DNA of 64,000 bases from Melghirimyces algeriensis (GTDB lineage Bacteria > Bacillota > Bacilli > Thermoactinomycetales > DSM-45169): assembly GCF_900182565.1 (NCBI RefSeq), contig NZ_FXTI01000002.1, positions 124,001 to 188,000 on the forward strand, in the 5' to 3' direction. Of the stretch, positions 51,445-61,533 are shown in pieces. The stretch's first letter is position 1, and each line of letters begins with the position of its first letter. The position numbers and the translations under genes were made by a program. The notes below the pieces were generated by a model. The model was not told the DNA's origin and did not search any database. It was given only the letters and a program-made list of their open reading frames with translations.

Positions 51445-52035
51445 TCAGGCATTTACCGAATGACGACTGCCTGGTTTTTCAACGGGAATTCCTTCTTTAC
51501 AGAGTGGACAGTCATTTGGAGCATGGGTCTCCATTGTAAATTCCAAAAGGGAGCGAAAAGGTACCTGAAACGGTGTCTGTCCCTTGCTTCGGTCCACAAT
51601 CGATCCAATCCCCACCACTTTACCATTCAGTGCTTCCACCAGTTTCGCCACTTCTTGTACCGATCCGCCGGTGGTCACCACATCTTCCACCAATAAAACA
51701 CGTTCACCCGGTTGGATGGTAAAGCCTCGCCTGAGTGTCATCGTTCCTTCCTTTCGTTCCGCAAAGAGGCATCGTACACCCAGAGCGCGGGCTGTTTCAT
51801 GGGCGATGATCACCCCGCCGAGGGCAGGGCCCACAACCACATCCACCTTTGCATCCCGAAAAAGTGAAGCAATTGCTCTTCCTGCTTCTTCCGCTTCCGC
51901 AGGGTGTTGAAGGAGCTGGGCGCACTGCATATAACGGGCACTGTGACGACCGGAAGAAAGGATAAAATGCCCCTCTTTCAATACACCTGTCCGTTTCATC
52001 GCTTCTCGGATCTCCCAATGATCTTGCTGTTTCAT
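51445..52035 (-). CDS. pyrE: Orotate phosphoribosyltransferase
   Basis: 196 residues; ATG at 52035 touches the pyrF stop. Type: long PyrE variant with GHFILSSGRHSARYMQCAQLL, VGPALGGVIIAHETARALG, and the PRPP loop VLLVEDVVTTGGSV. The C-terminal end has a CxxC-type pair, DCPLCKEGIPVEKPG, seen in this subgroup but not in the classical B. subtilis enzyme. Converts orotate to OMP. Last gene of the UMP operon. The ribosome binding site is distant (GGAG about 15 bases), so translation may be coupled to pyrF. Confidence 0.95.
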   Translation of the reverse strand: MKQQDHWEIREAMKRTGVLKEGHFILSSGRHSARYMQCAQLLQHPAEAEEAGRAIASLFRDAKVDVVVGPALGGVIIAHETARALGVRCLFAERKEGTMTLRRGFTIQPGERVLLVEDVVTTGGSVQEVAKLVEALNGKVVGIGSIVDRSKGQTPFQVPFRSLLEFTMETHAPNDCPLCKEGIPVEKPGSRHSVNA

Positions 52036-52772
52036 TATGATTTTCGCTCACTCCTTTGGATAGACTTCACACATTGCTTCCATACGGAAACCGGCTGTGA
52101 TGATTGTGTAATGGAACGACCCATCACCAAGAGATCCGCTCCTGATTGGATGGCAACTTCCGGTGTCATCACCCGTTTCTGATCCCCTGCATCCTCTCCT
52201 TTTAAACGGATACCCGGAGTAACGGTCAACAGCTTTCCGGAAACGTGTTCCTTCATCCAACCGGCTTCCTCACCCGAACAGACAACCCCGTCCATACCGG
52301 ACTTCTCGGCCAATTGGGCCAGATTCAAAACGGAATCCCGTACCGTACCTGGGATGCCCAGCTCACCGTTGAGCATCTGTTCATCTGTACTGGTTAACTG
52401 AGTGACACCCAATAATGCGGGGCGTTTTCTTCCACCTGACGCTTCAGCCGCTTCTCTGGCCGCTTCCATCATCGCCCGTCCTCCGGAAGCATGCAGGGTA
52501 ATCATATCCACACCCAGCTTGACAAGCGATCCAATCGCTCCGGACACCGTATTGGGAATGTCGTGCAGCTTGACATCCAGGAAAACAGGGTAGCCCCTCT
52601 CAACCAACGTAGCCACCCATGATGGACCCGTTGCATAGAAAAGTTGCATGCCCACTTTAATAAACGGTTTTTCTTCCGTCTCCCATTGGGACAAAAATTG
52701 TTCGGCCTCTGAAGCATCCGGTACATCCAGGGCCACAATGATTCGATGACAGGGGTTGGACAAATCCATCAT
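52035..52772 (-). CDS. pyrF: Orotidine 5'-phosphate decarboxylase
   Basis: 245 residues; the ATG at 52772 overlaps the carB stop, with GGGAGG ten bases upstream. Active-site blocks: IIVALDVPDASEAEQFL, PVFLDVKLHDIPNTVSGA (Lys-Asp catalytic tetrad), MITLHASGGRAMMEAA, VVCSGEEAG and the phosphate loop GADLLVMGRSIT. Last step to UMP. Normal length. Confidence 0.96.
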   Translation of the reverse strand: MMDLSNPCHRIIVALDVPDASEAEQFLSQWETEEKPFIKVGMQLFYATGPSWVATLVERGYPVFLDVKLHDIPNTVSGAIGSLVKLGVDMITLHASGGRAMMEAAREAAEASGGRKRPALLGVTQLTSTDEQMLNGELGIPGTVRDSVLNLAQLAEKSGMDGVVCSGEEAGWMKEHVSGKLLTVTPGIRLKGEDAGDQKRVMTPEVAIQSGADLLVMGRSITQSSQPVSVWKQCVKSIQRSERKS

Positions 52773-55700
52773 ACCGGCTGTTCCTCCCGTACACTCCCAA
52801 CCGGACGGGCAATCGGTTCTGCTGTCATATAGATGGAGTCCAGTGTGTTTAAAAGTGCCTCCACGGTATCCAGCGAAGTGAGGCAAGCGATCCCGTGTTC
52901 GACCGCTTCCCTTCGAATCCGAAAGCCATCCCGCTCCGGCGTTTTTCCCCGTGTCCATGTATTGACAACCAAGTCCGCCTCTCCTTGTCGAATCAAATCG
53001 AGAATATGGGGAGAACCTTCTTTCAGTTTATTGACCCGTTTGACCGGCAATCCATCCGCTTCCAGAATATCCGCTGTGCCGCGCGTCGCGACAATCCGAT
53101 ATCCCAGTCCATGAAAGCGGCGGAAGAGTTGAAGGGCTTCCTCCTTATCCTTGTCACTGATGGTGGCAATCACGGTTCCAAACCGGGGCAAGGAAATTCC
53201 AGCCGCCAACAGGCCTTTGTAGACCGCACGGGCATAGTCCCGGTCCCTTCCCATCACTTCCCCTGTCGATTTCATCTCCGGACCGAGCGTTACATCTACC
53301 CGACGAAGCTTGGCAAAGGAGAAGACCGGCACTTTCACCGCTGTCTCCGGACGTTCAGGCCACAGACCCTCTGTATATCCCTGTTCTTTCAGCGATTCTC
53401 CAAGCATCACCCGCGTAGCCACACGGGCCATGGGAACTCCGGTCACCTTGCTTAAGAAAGGAACGGTACGGGAAGCACGGGGATTCACCTCCAGAACATA
53501 GATTTTATCGTGATGCAAGACAAACTGGATATTAATCAGCCCTTTACTGTTTAACGCCTTAGCAATGCTGGTCGTCATCTGGACCAGTCGATGCTTTTGT
53601 TCTAGAGTGATCGAACGGGGGGGATAGACAGCGATGGAGTCCCCGGAGTGAACCCCGGCCCGTTCCACATGTTCCATAATCCCCGGAACCAACACACGCT
53701 CTCCGTCAGAAACGGCATCCACCTCAATTTCCTTTCCGCGGAGATACCGGTCAATCAAGACGGGCTGTTCCGGATTCACTTTGACTGCCTCGTTCATATA
53801 ATTGTTCAGTTCCGTTTCGCTGTACACAATCTCCATCGCCCGTCCACCCAAAACATAGGAAGGGCGAACCAACACCGGGAAGCCAAGTTTCCGGGCTGCT
53901 TCCAATGCTTCTTCTTTTGAAGTCACTGCAGTCCCCGGCGGTTGAGGGATGTCCACTTCACGCAGCAACTGTTCAAACCGTTTTCGGTCTTCCGCCCGGT
54001 CGATGGAATCCAGGTTGGTACCCAAGAGCGGAACCCCGTGATCTTTCAGATCCCGTGCCAGGTTGAGAGAGGTTTGTCCGCCAAATTGCACGACCACACC
54101 CACCGGCTGCTCCTTCTCAATGATGTTTAGGACATCTTCTGTATATAAGGGATCAAAATAAAGGCGGTCTGAGATATTGAAGTCGGTTGAAACGGTCTCC
54201 GGATTATTGTTAATGATCACCGCTTCCATGCCAGCGCTCCGAATCGCTTGGATCGCATGAACTGTTGCATAGTCAAATTCGACACCCTGACCGATCCGGA
54301 TCGGCCCCGATCCAAGCACGACCACCGTGGGTTGTTTTGTCTTCACCACTTCGTCTTCTTGCTCATAGGTGGAATAGTAATAAGGAGTCGCCGCTTCAAA
54401 CTCCGCAGCACATGTATCCACCATTTTGTAAACAGGCTGGATGCCATGTTTTTTTCGAATGGCCCGAATCTCTGACTCCTCTTGCCCCGTGAGACGGGCC
54501 AGCACAGCATCGGTGAAGCCTTGGCGTTTGGCTTCTTTTAAAAGCTCTTCACTCAACGTTTCACCGCTGGATATTCCCTGTTCCATCCGAACGATCCCCT
54601 CTATTTTGTGAAGGAAAAAAGGATCGATCCCTGTCAACTCATGTGCCTGATTGATGGAACCTCCCCGGCGAAACCATTCCGCCAACAGATAAAGCCGTTC
54701 ATCATCTGGAAAGGTGAGACGCTTTTTCAGCTCTTCTTCGGACAAACCATCCGCTTCAGGAAGGTGAATATGATCCAACCCGATTTCCAAGGAACGGACA
54801 GCTTTTAAAAGCGACTCCTCCAATGTCCGACCGATCGCCATCACTTCACCGGTCGCTTTCATCTGGGTGCCTAATTTCCGGTTGGCTGTCGAAAACTTAT
54901 CAAAAGGCCAACGGGGAATCTTGCTTACCACATAATCCAACGTCGGCTCAAAACACGTGCAGGTTTTTCCGGTCACCGGGTTGGTAATCTCGTCCAAACT
55001 GTATCCAACCGCAATCTTGGCAGCAATCCGGGCAATCGGATACCCTGTCGCTTTGGATGCCAACGCACTGGAACGACTGACCCGCGGATTTACCTCAATC
55101 ACATAATACTGAAAGCTGTGTGGGTCCAACGCAAACTGAACGTTACAACCCCCCTGTATATTCAACTCTCTGATGATCTTGAGCGCCGAGCTTCGCAACA
55201 TCTGATGTTCCCGGTCAGACAGGGTCTGAGTGGGAGCAAAAACGATGCTGTCCCCGGTGTGAACACCCACAGGGTCAAAATTCTCCATATTGCATACGAC
55301 AATCGCATTATCTTCAGCATCCCGCATCACCTCATATTCCACTTCCTTGTAACCGGCGATGCTCTGTTCAACCAGACACTGTCCAATCGGGCTGTAGCGA
55401 ATCCCGTTTTCCACGGTCTCCCTCAATTCCGCTTCCGAATGAGCAATTCCGCCTCCCGTTCCACCCAGAGTATAGGCCGGACGAACAATGACCGGATAAC
55501 CTGTTTTGGAAGCAAATTGCAGCGCTTCTTCAACGGAATGGACAATTTCACTGCTCGGAATCGGTTCACCGATTTTCTGCATCAAACGGCGAAATTGATC
55601 CCGGTCTTCGGCGCAGGTAATCGCTCGAAGATCAGTGCCCAGCAGCCGTACCTCTTCCTGTTCCAGCACGCCCGACTCCGCCAATTCCACTGCCAGGTTT

Positions 55701-55987
55701 AATCCCGTCTGCCCTCCCAGAGTGGGTAACAATCCATCGGGTCGCTCTTTACGGATCACCTGGGTCAGAAACTCAGGAGTCATCGGTTCAATGTAAACCT
55801 TGTCTGCCACATCCGTATCCGTCATGATGGTGGCCGGATTGCTGTTGACCAATACCACCTCCAGCCCCTCTTCCTTCAGGGATTGACAGGCCTGGGTTCC
55901 GGCATAGTCAAATTCGGCGGCTTGTCCAATCACAATGGGACCGGAACCAATCACCAAAATTTTCTTTAACGTAGGATCTTTAGGCAT
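52769..55987 (-). CDS. carB: Carbamoyl-phosphate synthase large subunit
   Basis: 1072 residues; ATG at 55987 (GGAGG nine bases upstream), overlapping carA by 8 bp. Two ATP-grasp halves: first with KKILVIGSGPIVIGQAAEFDYAG and RPAYTLGGTGGG, second with VVLGSGPIRIGQGVEFDYA and RPSYVLGGRAMEIVY, then a C-terminal MGS-like allosteric domain (about 935-1072) with TRGTADIL. Since it sits with pyr genes and no arg genes are near, it is the pyrimidine-type (PyrAB) enzyme. Confidence 0.97.
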   Translation of the reverse strand: MPKDPTLKKILVIGSGPIVIGQAAEFDYAGTQACQSLKEEGLEVVLVNSNPATIMTDTDVADKVYIEPMTPEFLTQVIRKERPDGLLPTLGGQTGLNLAVELAESGVLEQEEVRLLGTDLRAITCAEDRDQFRRLMQKIGEPIPSSEIVHSVEEALQFASKTGYPVIVRPAYTLGGTGGGIAHSEAELRETVENGIRYSPIGQCLVEQSIAGYKEVEYEVMRDAEDNAIVVCNMENFDPVGVHTGDSIVFAPTQTLSDREHQMLRSSALKIIRELNIQGGCNVQFALDPHSFQYYVIEVNPRVSRSSALASKATGYPIARIAAKIAVGYSLDEITNPVTGKTCTCFEPTLDYVVSKIPRWPFDKFSTANRKLGTQMKATGEVMAIGRTLEESLLKAVRSLEIGLDHIHLPEADGLSEEELKKRLTFPDDERLYLLAEWFRRGGSINQAHELTGIDPFFLHKIEGIVRMEQGISSGETLSEELLKEAKRQGFTDAVLARLTGQEESEIRAIRKKHGIQPVYKMVDTCAAEFEAATPYYYSTYEQEDEVVKTKQPTVVVLGSGPIRIGQGVEFDYATVHAIQAIRSAGMEAVIINNNPETVSTDFNISDRLYFDPLYTEDVLNIIEKEQPVGVVVQFGGQTSLNLARDLKDHGVPLLGTNLDSIDRAEDRKRFEQLLREVDIPQPPGTAVTSKEEALEAARKLGFPVLVRPSYVLGGRAMEIVYSETELNNYMNEAVKVNPEQPVLIDRYLRGKEIEVDAVSDGERVLVPGIMEHVERAGVHSGDSIAVYPPRSITLEQKHRLVQMTTSIAKALNSKGLINIQFVLHHDKIYVLEVNPRASRTVPFLSKVTGVPMARVATRVMLGESLKEQGYTEGLWPERPETAVKVPVFSFAKLRRVDVTLGPEMKSTGEVMGRDRDYARAVYKGLLAAGISLPRFGTVIATISDKDKEEALQLFRRFHGLGYRIVATRGTADILEADGLPVKRVNKLKEGSPHILDLIRQGEADLVVNTWTRGKTPERDGFRIRREAVEHGIACLTSLDTVEALLNTLDSIYMTAEPIARPVGSVREEQPV

Positions 55988-57077
55988 GTACACGTCCCTC
56001 CCTGTCCTGTTTTTGTCCTTTCAGAAGTTGCATAAACTGATCAAAAAGTTCATCCGAATCATGAGGGCCTGGTGCCGCCTCAGGGTGATACTGAACCGAG
56101 AATGCCGGCAACCGGTTATGAGCCAGCCCTTCACAGGTATTGTCGTTTAAAGCCACATGCGTCAGAGTCAGTTCCGTATCTGTCAGTGAATCGGTCCGTA
56201 CTGAATAACCGTGGTTTTGGGAGGTGATATACGTCCGACAGGTTTTCAGATCTTTTACGGGATGATTGCAACCGCGATGACCAAATTTCATCTTTTCTGT
56301 GTCGGCTCCAGAAGCCAAAGCAAATAACTGGTGACCCAAACAGATACCAAACAGAGGATATCGCTCCATCAGTTGTCTGACAGTTGTAATCGCCTGTGGC
56401 ACATCTTTGGGATTTCCGGGACCATTGGAGAGAAGGACACCATCCGGACCCAGACGATTTATGGTTTCAGCCGGTGTATCCCAAGGCACCACGACGACAT
56501 CACAACCCCGCCGATTCAGCTCCCGTTGAATTCCATACTTTGCCCCAAAGTCCATCAATACCACCCTGGGACCATACCCCGGTGAAGCATGAATGCTTCG
56601 GGTACTGACTCGATCCACCTGGTCCCGCAACAAAGACCCGCTTTTCAGTTTTTCCGCCAGCGCTTCCCATGAATCTCCTTTTGTTGACAAAATCCCTTTC
56701 ATGGTTCCATGAATGCGGATCTTTCGGGTAAGCATCCGGGTATCCACACCGGAGATTCCCGGAATTCCATATTCCTTCAGCCAACGATCCAAGCTCTGTT
56801 CATTTCTCCAGTTGCTGGGGTTCTTTGCCTGTTCCCGAACGACAAAACCGTGAGCAAAGGGACGACGGGATTCAATATCATGACGGCTCATTCCGTAATT
56901 TCCGATTAAGGGATAGGTCATCAACACGATTTGTCCGCAGTAAGAAGGATCGGTCAATACTTCCTGATAGCCGGTCATACCTGTGTTAAACACGACTTCA
57001 CCCAGTTTCTCCGTTTCTGCACCAAAGGCTTCTCCTTCCAGTCTCGTTCCATCATCCAACAGTAATCTGGCTCTCAT
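55980..57077 (-). CDS. carA: Carbamoyl-phosphate synthase small subunit
   Basis: 365 residues; ATG at 57077 after GGGAGGAAAAAAG. N-terminal CPSase domain (MRARLLLDDGTRLEGEAFG, VFNTGMTGYQEVLTDPSY) and class I glutaminase domain (about 175-355) with the nucleophile in FGICLGHQLFALA and the HPEAAPGPHDS histidine/glutamate. Provides ammonia from glutamine to CarB. Pyrimidine-specific by context (PyrAA). Confidence 0.96.
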   Translation of the reverse strand: MRARLLLDDGTRLEGEAFGAETEKLGEVVFNTGMTGYQEVLTDPSYCGQIVLMTYPLIGNYGMSRHDIESRRPFAHGFVVREQAKNPSNWRNEQSLDRWLKEYGIPGISGVDTRMLTRKIRIHGTMKGILSTKGDSWEALAEKLKSGSLLRDQVDRVSTRSIHASPGYGPRVVLMDFGAKYGIQRELNRRGCDVVVVPWDTPAETINRLGPDGVLLSNGPGNPKDVPQAITTVRQLMERYPLFGICLGHQLFALASGADTEKMKFGHRGCNHPVKDLKTCRTYITSQNHGYSVRTDSLTDTELTLTHVALNDNTCEGLAHNRLPAFSVQYHPEAAPGPHDSDELFDQFMQLLKGQKQDREGRVHA

Positions 57078-57117
57078 CTTTTTTCCTCCCATCCATTTAC
57101 GCTGTCATTTCGAAGAT

Positions 57118-58401
57118 CTATTTCTCCCAAATCACCTTTCCATCCACCAATGTCATCACAGGCCAACCTTTCACTTTCCAGCCCGCAAACGGCGTATTTT
57201 TACCTTTGGATGCAAAGCTTTCCGGGTCAATCGTTCGTTCTTCATCTAGGTCAATCACTGCCAAGTCAGCGGAACTGCCTTCTACCGGTCCTCCCAACGG
57301 CAATTCAAAACGTTGGGCCGGAATTCGGGTCATCCGGTCAATCAACTGGGCCAGTGTCAGTTCACCTGTTAGCACCAGATGGGTATAAAGGAGGGGAAAT
57401 GCTGTTTCCAGACCCACAATACCGAAGGGAGCCTCCTGTATATCCTTCGCTTTTTCTGATGCAGTGTGGGGAGCGTGATCGGTTGCAATAAAATCGATCG
57501 TACCGTCTTTCAACCCTTCGATTAATGCCTGACGGTCGTTTGCTGATCGCAAAGGTGGATTCATCTTATACATCGGATCAACACCTGGAATATCTGCATC
57601 GCACAACAGTAAGTGATGAGGGGTTACTTCCGCAGTCACCCGTTGCCCCCTCTCTTTTGCTTCACGAACCAACCGAACGGAGGCTTCCGTGCTGATATGG
57701 CATACATGGTAATGGACACCGGTATCTTCCGCCAAAAGAATATCACGACCCACATGAATGGATTCCGCTTCCGCAGGAATTCCAGGCAAACCGTATTGCT
57801 GGGCAAATGCTCCATCATGAACACAAGCTCCCGGCACTAATAAATCTTCCTCTTCACAATGTGCAACGACGGGCAGGTCCAACTCCGAAGCCTTGCGCAT
57901 GGCTTGTTTCATCATATCCGCACGCTGAACGCCCACCCCGTCATCGGATACTGCAACCGCCCCGGCTTCTTTTAACCCGGCCATATCGGTCAGTTCTTCT
58001 CCGCTCGATTCCCGTGTAATCGCAGCAATCGGAAGGACCCGCACCCCGCTTCCTTCCTTCCGGTTGATCTCCAGAATTCTTCGAACGGCTTCTGGGGTAT
58101 CCGTTACCGGCTTGGTATTGGGCATACAGGCCACGCTGACAAATCCGCCCCTGGCAGCTGCCCGTGTCCCCGTGGCAATGGTCTCTTTCTCTTCAAAACC
58201 GGGCTCTCGAAGGTGGATATGCATATCAATCAATCCTGGGATCACCAGCTTTCCGGAAAGATCTCTCACCTGGATTCCCTCAGCAGACAGACCTCTTCCA
58301 ACCTGTTTCACTTTTCCATCAGCAATGATCAAGTCGGCGGTAAAAGACTCTCCCGTATCCAGATCCAACAACCGGCCATTTTTTAACACCATTGTTTCCA
58401 T
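57118..58401 (-). CDS. pyrC: Dihydroorotase
   Basis: 427 residues; ATG at 58401 follows AAGGAGG. Type I (class I) dihydroorotase: metal-binding IDMHIHLREPGFEEKET, SVACMPNTKPVTD, HVCHISTEASVRLVREAK, VTPHHLLLCD and FIATDHAPHTASEK. Closes carbamoyl-aspartate to dihydroorotate. Only 1 bp separates it from pyrB, indicating tight coupling. Confidence 0.96.
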   Translation of the reverse strand: METMVLKNGRLLDLDTGESFTADLIIADGKVKQVGRGLSAEGIQVRDLSGKLVIPGLIDMHIHLREPGFEEKETIATGTRAAARGGFVSVACMPNTKPVTDTPEAVRRILEINRKEGSGVRVLPIAAITRESSGEELTDMAGLKEAGAVAVSDDGVGVQRADMMKQAMRKASELDLPVVAHCEEEDLLVPGACVHDGAFAQQYGLPGIPAEAESIHVGRDILLAEDTGVHYHVCHISTEASVRLVREAKERGQRVTAEVTPHHLLLCDADIPGVDPMYKMNPPLRSANDRQALIEGLKDGTIDFIATDHAPHTASEKAKDIQEAPFGIVGLETAFPLLYTHLVLTGELTLAQLIDRMTRIPAQRFELPLGGPVEGSSADLAVIDLDEERTIDPESFASKGKNTPFAGWKVKGWPVMTLVDGKVIWEK

Positions 58402-58402
58402 C

Positions 58403-59323
58403 TTAAAGACCTCCTTCAAGTGCGCGTTGTAAAGCAGCCATGCGAATCCAAACGCCATTGGCTTTCTGCTCAAAAATTTTGGATCGGGGATGTTCCACCA
58501 ATTCTCCATCGATCTCCACACCCCGGTTAAATGGACCCGGATGAAGAATCACCGCATGGGAACGCATTCGTTCCAGACGTTCAAGTGTCAGACCGTAATG
58601 TTTTCGATACGCTGCTGCCGAAGAAAACAATGTTTCCTGGTGTCGTTCCAACTGTACCCGTAACATCATCACGGCATCCGCTTCCCCAATCGCTTCCTCA
58701 AAAGGAAGATAAGGGGCAATGGATTCCAATTCGGGATCGCGCATGGATGCAGGACCACTGAGCACCGGCCGTGCCCCAAACGCATTTAGCGCCAGGACAT
58801 TGGATCGGGCCACCCGACTATGCAGAATATCTCCGACAATGGCCACACGCAGACCGGAAAGTTGGCCAAAGTGGTGACGCAGTGTATAACAATCCAACAG
58901 TGCCTGAGTGGGATGTCCTCCGGAACCTTCTCCCGCGTTGATCAGAGCCAGGCCTAGGGAATGACGGGCCATTTTCTCCAAGAGTCCACCTCCGGAGTGA
59001 CGAACCACTGCCACATGGACTCCAAGGGAGGCCAAGGTTCGCAAGGTATCGTAAAAGGATTCCCCTTTTGCAACACTGGAGGTCATTTCATCCAGCTGTA
59101 AAATCTCCAACCCTAACTTTCGTTCCGCCACTTCAAATGAAAGACGCGTTCGTGTACTCGGCTCAAAAAACAGGTTGGCGACAAACCGGCCAGCGTATAC
59201 GTTGGTTCCCATCCCATGCCCATTCTTCCAGGCATCCGCTTGCTGGAACAGTTCCTCCATCTCCCTTTTGGACAGTTGATCGATATCGATTAAATGCCCC
59301 GGTTGGGTTCCGGTCTGAATCAT
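58403..59323 (-). CDS. pyrB: Aspartate carbamoyltransferase catalytic subunit
   Basis: 306 residues; ATG at 59323 with AAGGGGGAAG upstream. Carbamoyl-phosphate site NLFFEPSTRTRLSFE, SSVAKGESFYDTLRTL, ALINAGEGSGGHPTQALLD and the aspartate site VMMLRVQLERH. No regulatory PyrI gene is present, as usual for Bacillus. Follows the third PyrR attenuator (59347-59456). Confidence 0.97.
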   Translation of the reverse strand: MIQTGTQPGHLIDIDQLSKREMEELFQQADAWKNGHGMGTNVYAGRFVANLFFEPSTRTRLSFEVAERKLGLEILQLDEMTSSVAKGESFYDTLRTLASLGVHVAVVRHSGGGLLEKMARHSLGLALINAGEGSGGHPTQALLDCYTLRHHFGQLSGLRVAIVGDILHSRVARSNVLALNAFGARPVLSGPASMRDPELESIAPYLPFEEAIGEADAVMMLRVQLERHQETLFSSAAAYRKHYGLTLERLERMRSHAVILHPGPFNRGVEIDGELVEHPRSKIFEQKANGVWIRMAALQRALEGGL

Positions 59324-59346
59324 TGGACTTCCCCCTTGTAATGGTG

Positions 59347-59456
59347 TAAAAAAAGGCTTCTTCCATGTGGAAGAAGCCAACCATTCGAAATGGACAATCC
59401 CCTTTGTCCATATACCGAACTCCGATCGATTCCTTCCACGGCCTCACGGGACCGGA
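59347..59456 (-). promoter_or_regulatory. PyrR attenuator between pyrP and pyrB
   Basis: PyrR-binding loop GTCCCGTGAGGC at 59456-59439 (minus), followed downstream by a terminator (GGCTTCTTCCA / TGGAAGAAGCC and seven T) at 59379-59347. With UMP bound, PyrR should hold the anti-antiterminator and let the terminator form. Confidence 0.85.
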
Positions 59457-59480
59457 TTTAAAGGTTCAATTTATGATTTT

Positions 59481-60842
59481 TCAAGCCACCTGTTTGGCTG
59501 TGATCCCCTCTTTTTCATCGGTTGCGCGTGGTAAACCCAGATTCAACAAGATCCCGACAAGGGTTGCCAAGGCCATTCCCTCCACTTCAAAGTGGATTCC
59601 AACAAATTTGAGCGTGGCACCGCCCACACCAATCACCAGTACCACCGAAGCGATAATCAGGTTTCGTTTGTTACTGAAATCAATCTGATTTTCCACTAAC
59701 ATCCGAAGCCCGGCCGAGGCAATCATGCCAAAGAGGAGAATGGAAACACCCCCCATCACTGCCGTTGGAATCGTGGAAATCAAGGCCGACAGCTTCCCGA
59801 TAAAGGAAAAGCTGATGGCGAGGATAGCCGCTCCCCCGATGACATATACACTGAATATCCGGGTAATGGCCATGACGCCAATATTTTCTCCATAGGTTGT
59901 ATTGGGTGGTCCACCCAACATTGATGCGAGTACGGTTGCCACACCATCGCCCAAAATGGACCGATGAAGACCGGGATTTTTAGCCAGATCACGGTTCATC
60001 AGGTTACTGGTCACCATGAGGTGCCCAATGTGCTCTGTCATAGAAACCAGTGCGACAGGAACAATCACAAGCGCCGCAGACCATGAAACTTCAGGGACGG
60101 TGAATTGTGGCAGAGCCAACCAGGATGCTTCCCGGACCGGAGAGAGATCCACCAGCCCGACCGAAAAAGCGACGATATATCCCCCGGTAATCCCCAAAAG
60201 AATCGGGATCAGGTTGAGAAATCCGCGAAGGAACAGACTGGAGACCACAGCGATGACCAAAGCAGACAAGGCAACCATAAAATGTTTGAGAGAGTAGACC
60301 TTTAATGTGACTTGTCCTGCTTCTTCATCCACCTTTTCCACTGTTCCGGGAAGTGCCTGAAATTCCTCCACCGACTTTGGCAGCGGACGAGTGATGTGTT
60401 CGGTACTGGCCATGTCGACCGCCGTGCCCGCCAGAGCCAGACCGATGACAATCACCACCGATCCGATCACCACCGGGGGAAGCAGATAATGGAGCCAGGC
60501 CGAGCCAAAACGAAAGATGACGAGAGCCACCACACCGTAAACGATTCCGGCCAAGAAACAGCCAAACAGTGCCGCTCCCATCCCCTGATTCTGGGACACG
60601 GTGATAATCGGAACGATAAAGGCAAAAGAGGAACCCAGATAGGCGGGAATTTTTCCACGGGTGATCATCAGGTAGGCAAGTGTTCCAATCCCACTAGACA
60701 ATAATGCGACCGCCGGTTGCAATCCCGTCAAAAGCGGCACCAGAATCGTGGCACCAAACATCGCAAACAGATGCTGGACACTTAATGCGATCCATTTCCA
60801 TGCTTTCGGTTTATCATAGACATCCAATTCCATTTGTTTCAC
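59481..60842 (-). CDS. pyrP: Uracil permease (NCS2 family)
   Basis: 453 residues from a GTG at 60842; AGGAGG is seven bases upstream. Fourteen-helix nucleobase-cation symporter: LFAMFGATILVPLLTGLQPA, AYLGSSFAFIVPII, the conserved TEHIGHLM and GGPPNTTYGENIGVMAITR substrate motif. Imports uracil with protons. Lies between pyrR and pyrB with PyrR attenuators on both sides, as in B. subtilis. Confidence 0.95.
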   Translation of the reverse strand: MKQMELDVYDKPKAWKWIALSVQHLFAMFGATILVPLLTGLQPAVALLSSGIGTLAYLMITRGKIPAYLGSSFAFIVPIITVSQNQGMGAALFGCFLAGIVYGVVALVIFRFGSAWLHYLLPPVVIGSVVIVIGLALAGTAVDMASTEHITRPLPKSVEEFQALPGTVEKVDEEAGQVTLKVYSLKHFMVALSALVIAVVSSLFLRGFLNLIPILLGITGGYIVAFSVGLVDLSPVREASWLALPQFTVPEVSWSAALVIVPVALVSMTEHIGHLMVTSNLMNRDLAKNPGLHRSILGDGVATVLASMLGGPPNTTYGENIGVMAITRIFSVYVIGGAAILAISFSFIGKLSALISTIPTAVMGGVSILLFGMIASAGLRMLVENQIDFSNKRNLIIASVVLVIGVGGATLKFVGIHFEVEGMALATLVGILLNLGLPRATDEKEGITAKQVA

Positions 60843-60862
60843 GAGTCAACCTCCTCCGCATA

Positions 60863-60963
60863 TAAAAAACCTCTCCGTCAACTGACAGAGAGGTAGAAAG
60901 CACGTACGGACCCTACCGTTACGCACAGAAATTGCGTCCTCCCTTGCCAGCCTCACGGGACTG
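60863..60963 (-). promoter_or_regulatory. PyrR attenuator between pyrR and pyrP
   Basis: Binding loop AGTCCCGTGAGGCTGG at 60963-60947 and terminator CCTCTCTGTCA-GT-TGACGGAGAGG followed by TTTTTT at 60894-60863 (minus strand). Confidence 0.87.
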
Positions 60964-60981
60964 CCTTTAAAGGGACTGATT

Positions 60982-61512
60982 TTATTTATGAATAACGACC
61001 TGATCTTTTCCGTCCTGTTCCATAACGGCCACATGAACAATCTCGTCCTTGGATGTGGGAACATTTTTCCCCACAAAATCCGAACGAATCGGCAACTCCC
61101 GATGCCCCCGGTCCACAAGGACAGCCAGTTGAATCTGTCGGGGACGTCCACGATCGATCAGGGCATCCATCGCCGCCCGCACGGTTCGACCCGTATATAG
61201 CACATCATCAACCAGAATCACCGTCTTCCCGTGAATCTCGACCGGAAGAACCGTACCGCGTACTTGCGGCTGCTCCGTTTTTTCCGTCAAATCGTCACGG
61301 TACAGCGTAATATCCAGTTCCCCAACCGGAACGCTCTCCCCTTCGATTCGCCGAATCCGCTCAGCCAACCGTTGCGCCAGAAAGATCCCGCGGGTGTGAA
61401 TTCCCACAAGAATACAATTTTCCACGCCTTTATTCCGCTCCAAAATTTCATGAGCAATTCGGGTCAACGCTCGCCGAATGGCTGCTTCATCTAGGATCAC
61501 TTTTTCGGCCAC
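60982..61512 (-). CDS. pyrR: Bifunctional pyr operon attenuation protein / uracil phosphoribosyltransferase
   Basis: 176 residues from a GTG at 61512 with GGAGG nine bases upstream. PyrR features: ALTRIAHEILERNKG, LVGIHTRGIFLAQRLAERI and PRPP loop VILVDDVLYTGRTVRAAMDAL. It binds the three leader loops in this operon when UMP is high, and also has UPRTase activity. First structural gene of the operon, behind the first attenuator. Confidence 0.97.
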   Translation of the reverse strand: MAEKVILDEAAIRRALTRIAHEILERNKGVENCILVGIHTRGIFLAQRLAERIRRIEGESVPVGELDITLYRDDLTEKTEQPQVRGTVLPVEIHGKTVILVDDVLYTGRTVRAAMDALIDRGRPRQIQLAVLVDRGHRELPIRSDFVGKNVPTSKDEIVHVAVMEQDGKDQVVIHK

Positions 61513-61533
61513 TTAGCGGCTCCTCCTTCCACA

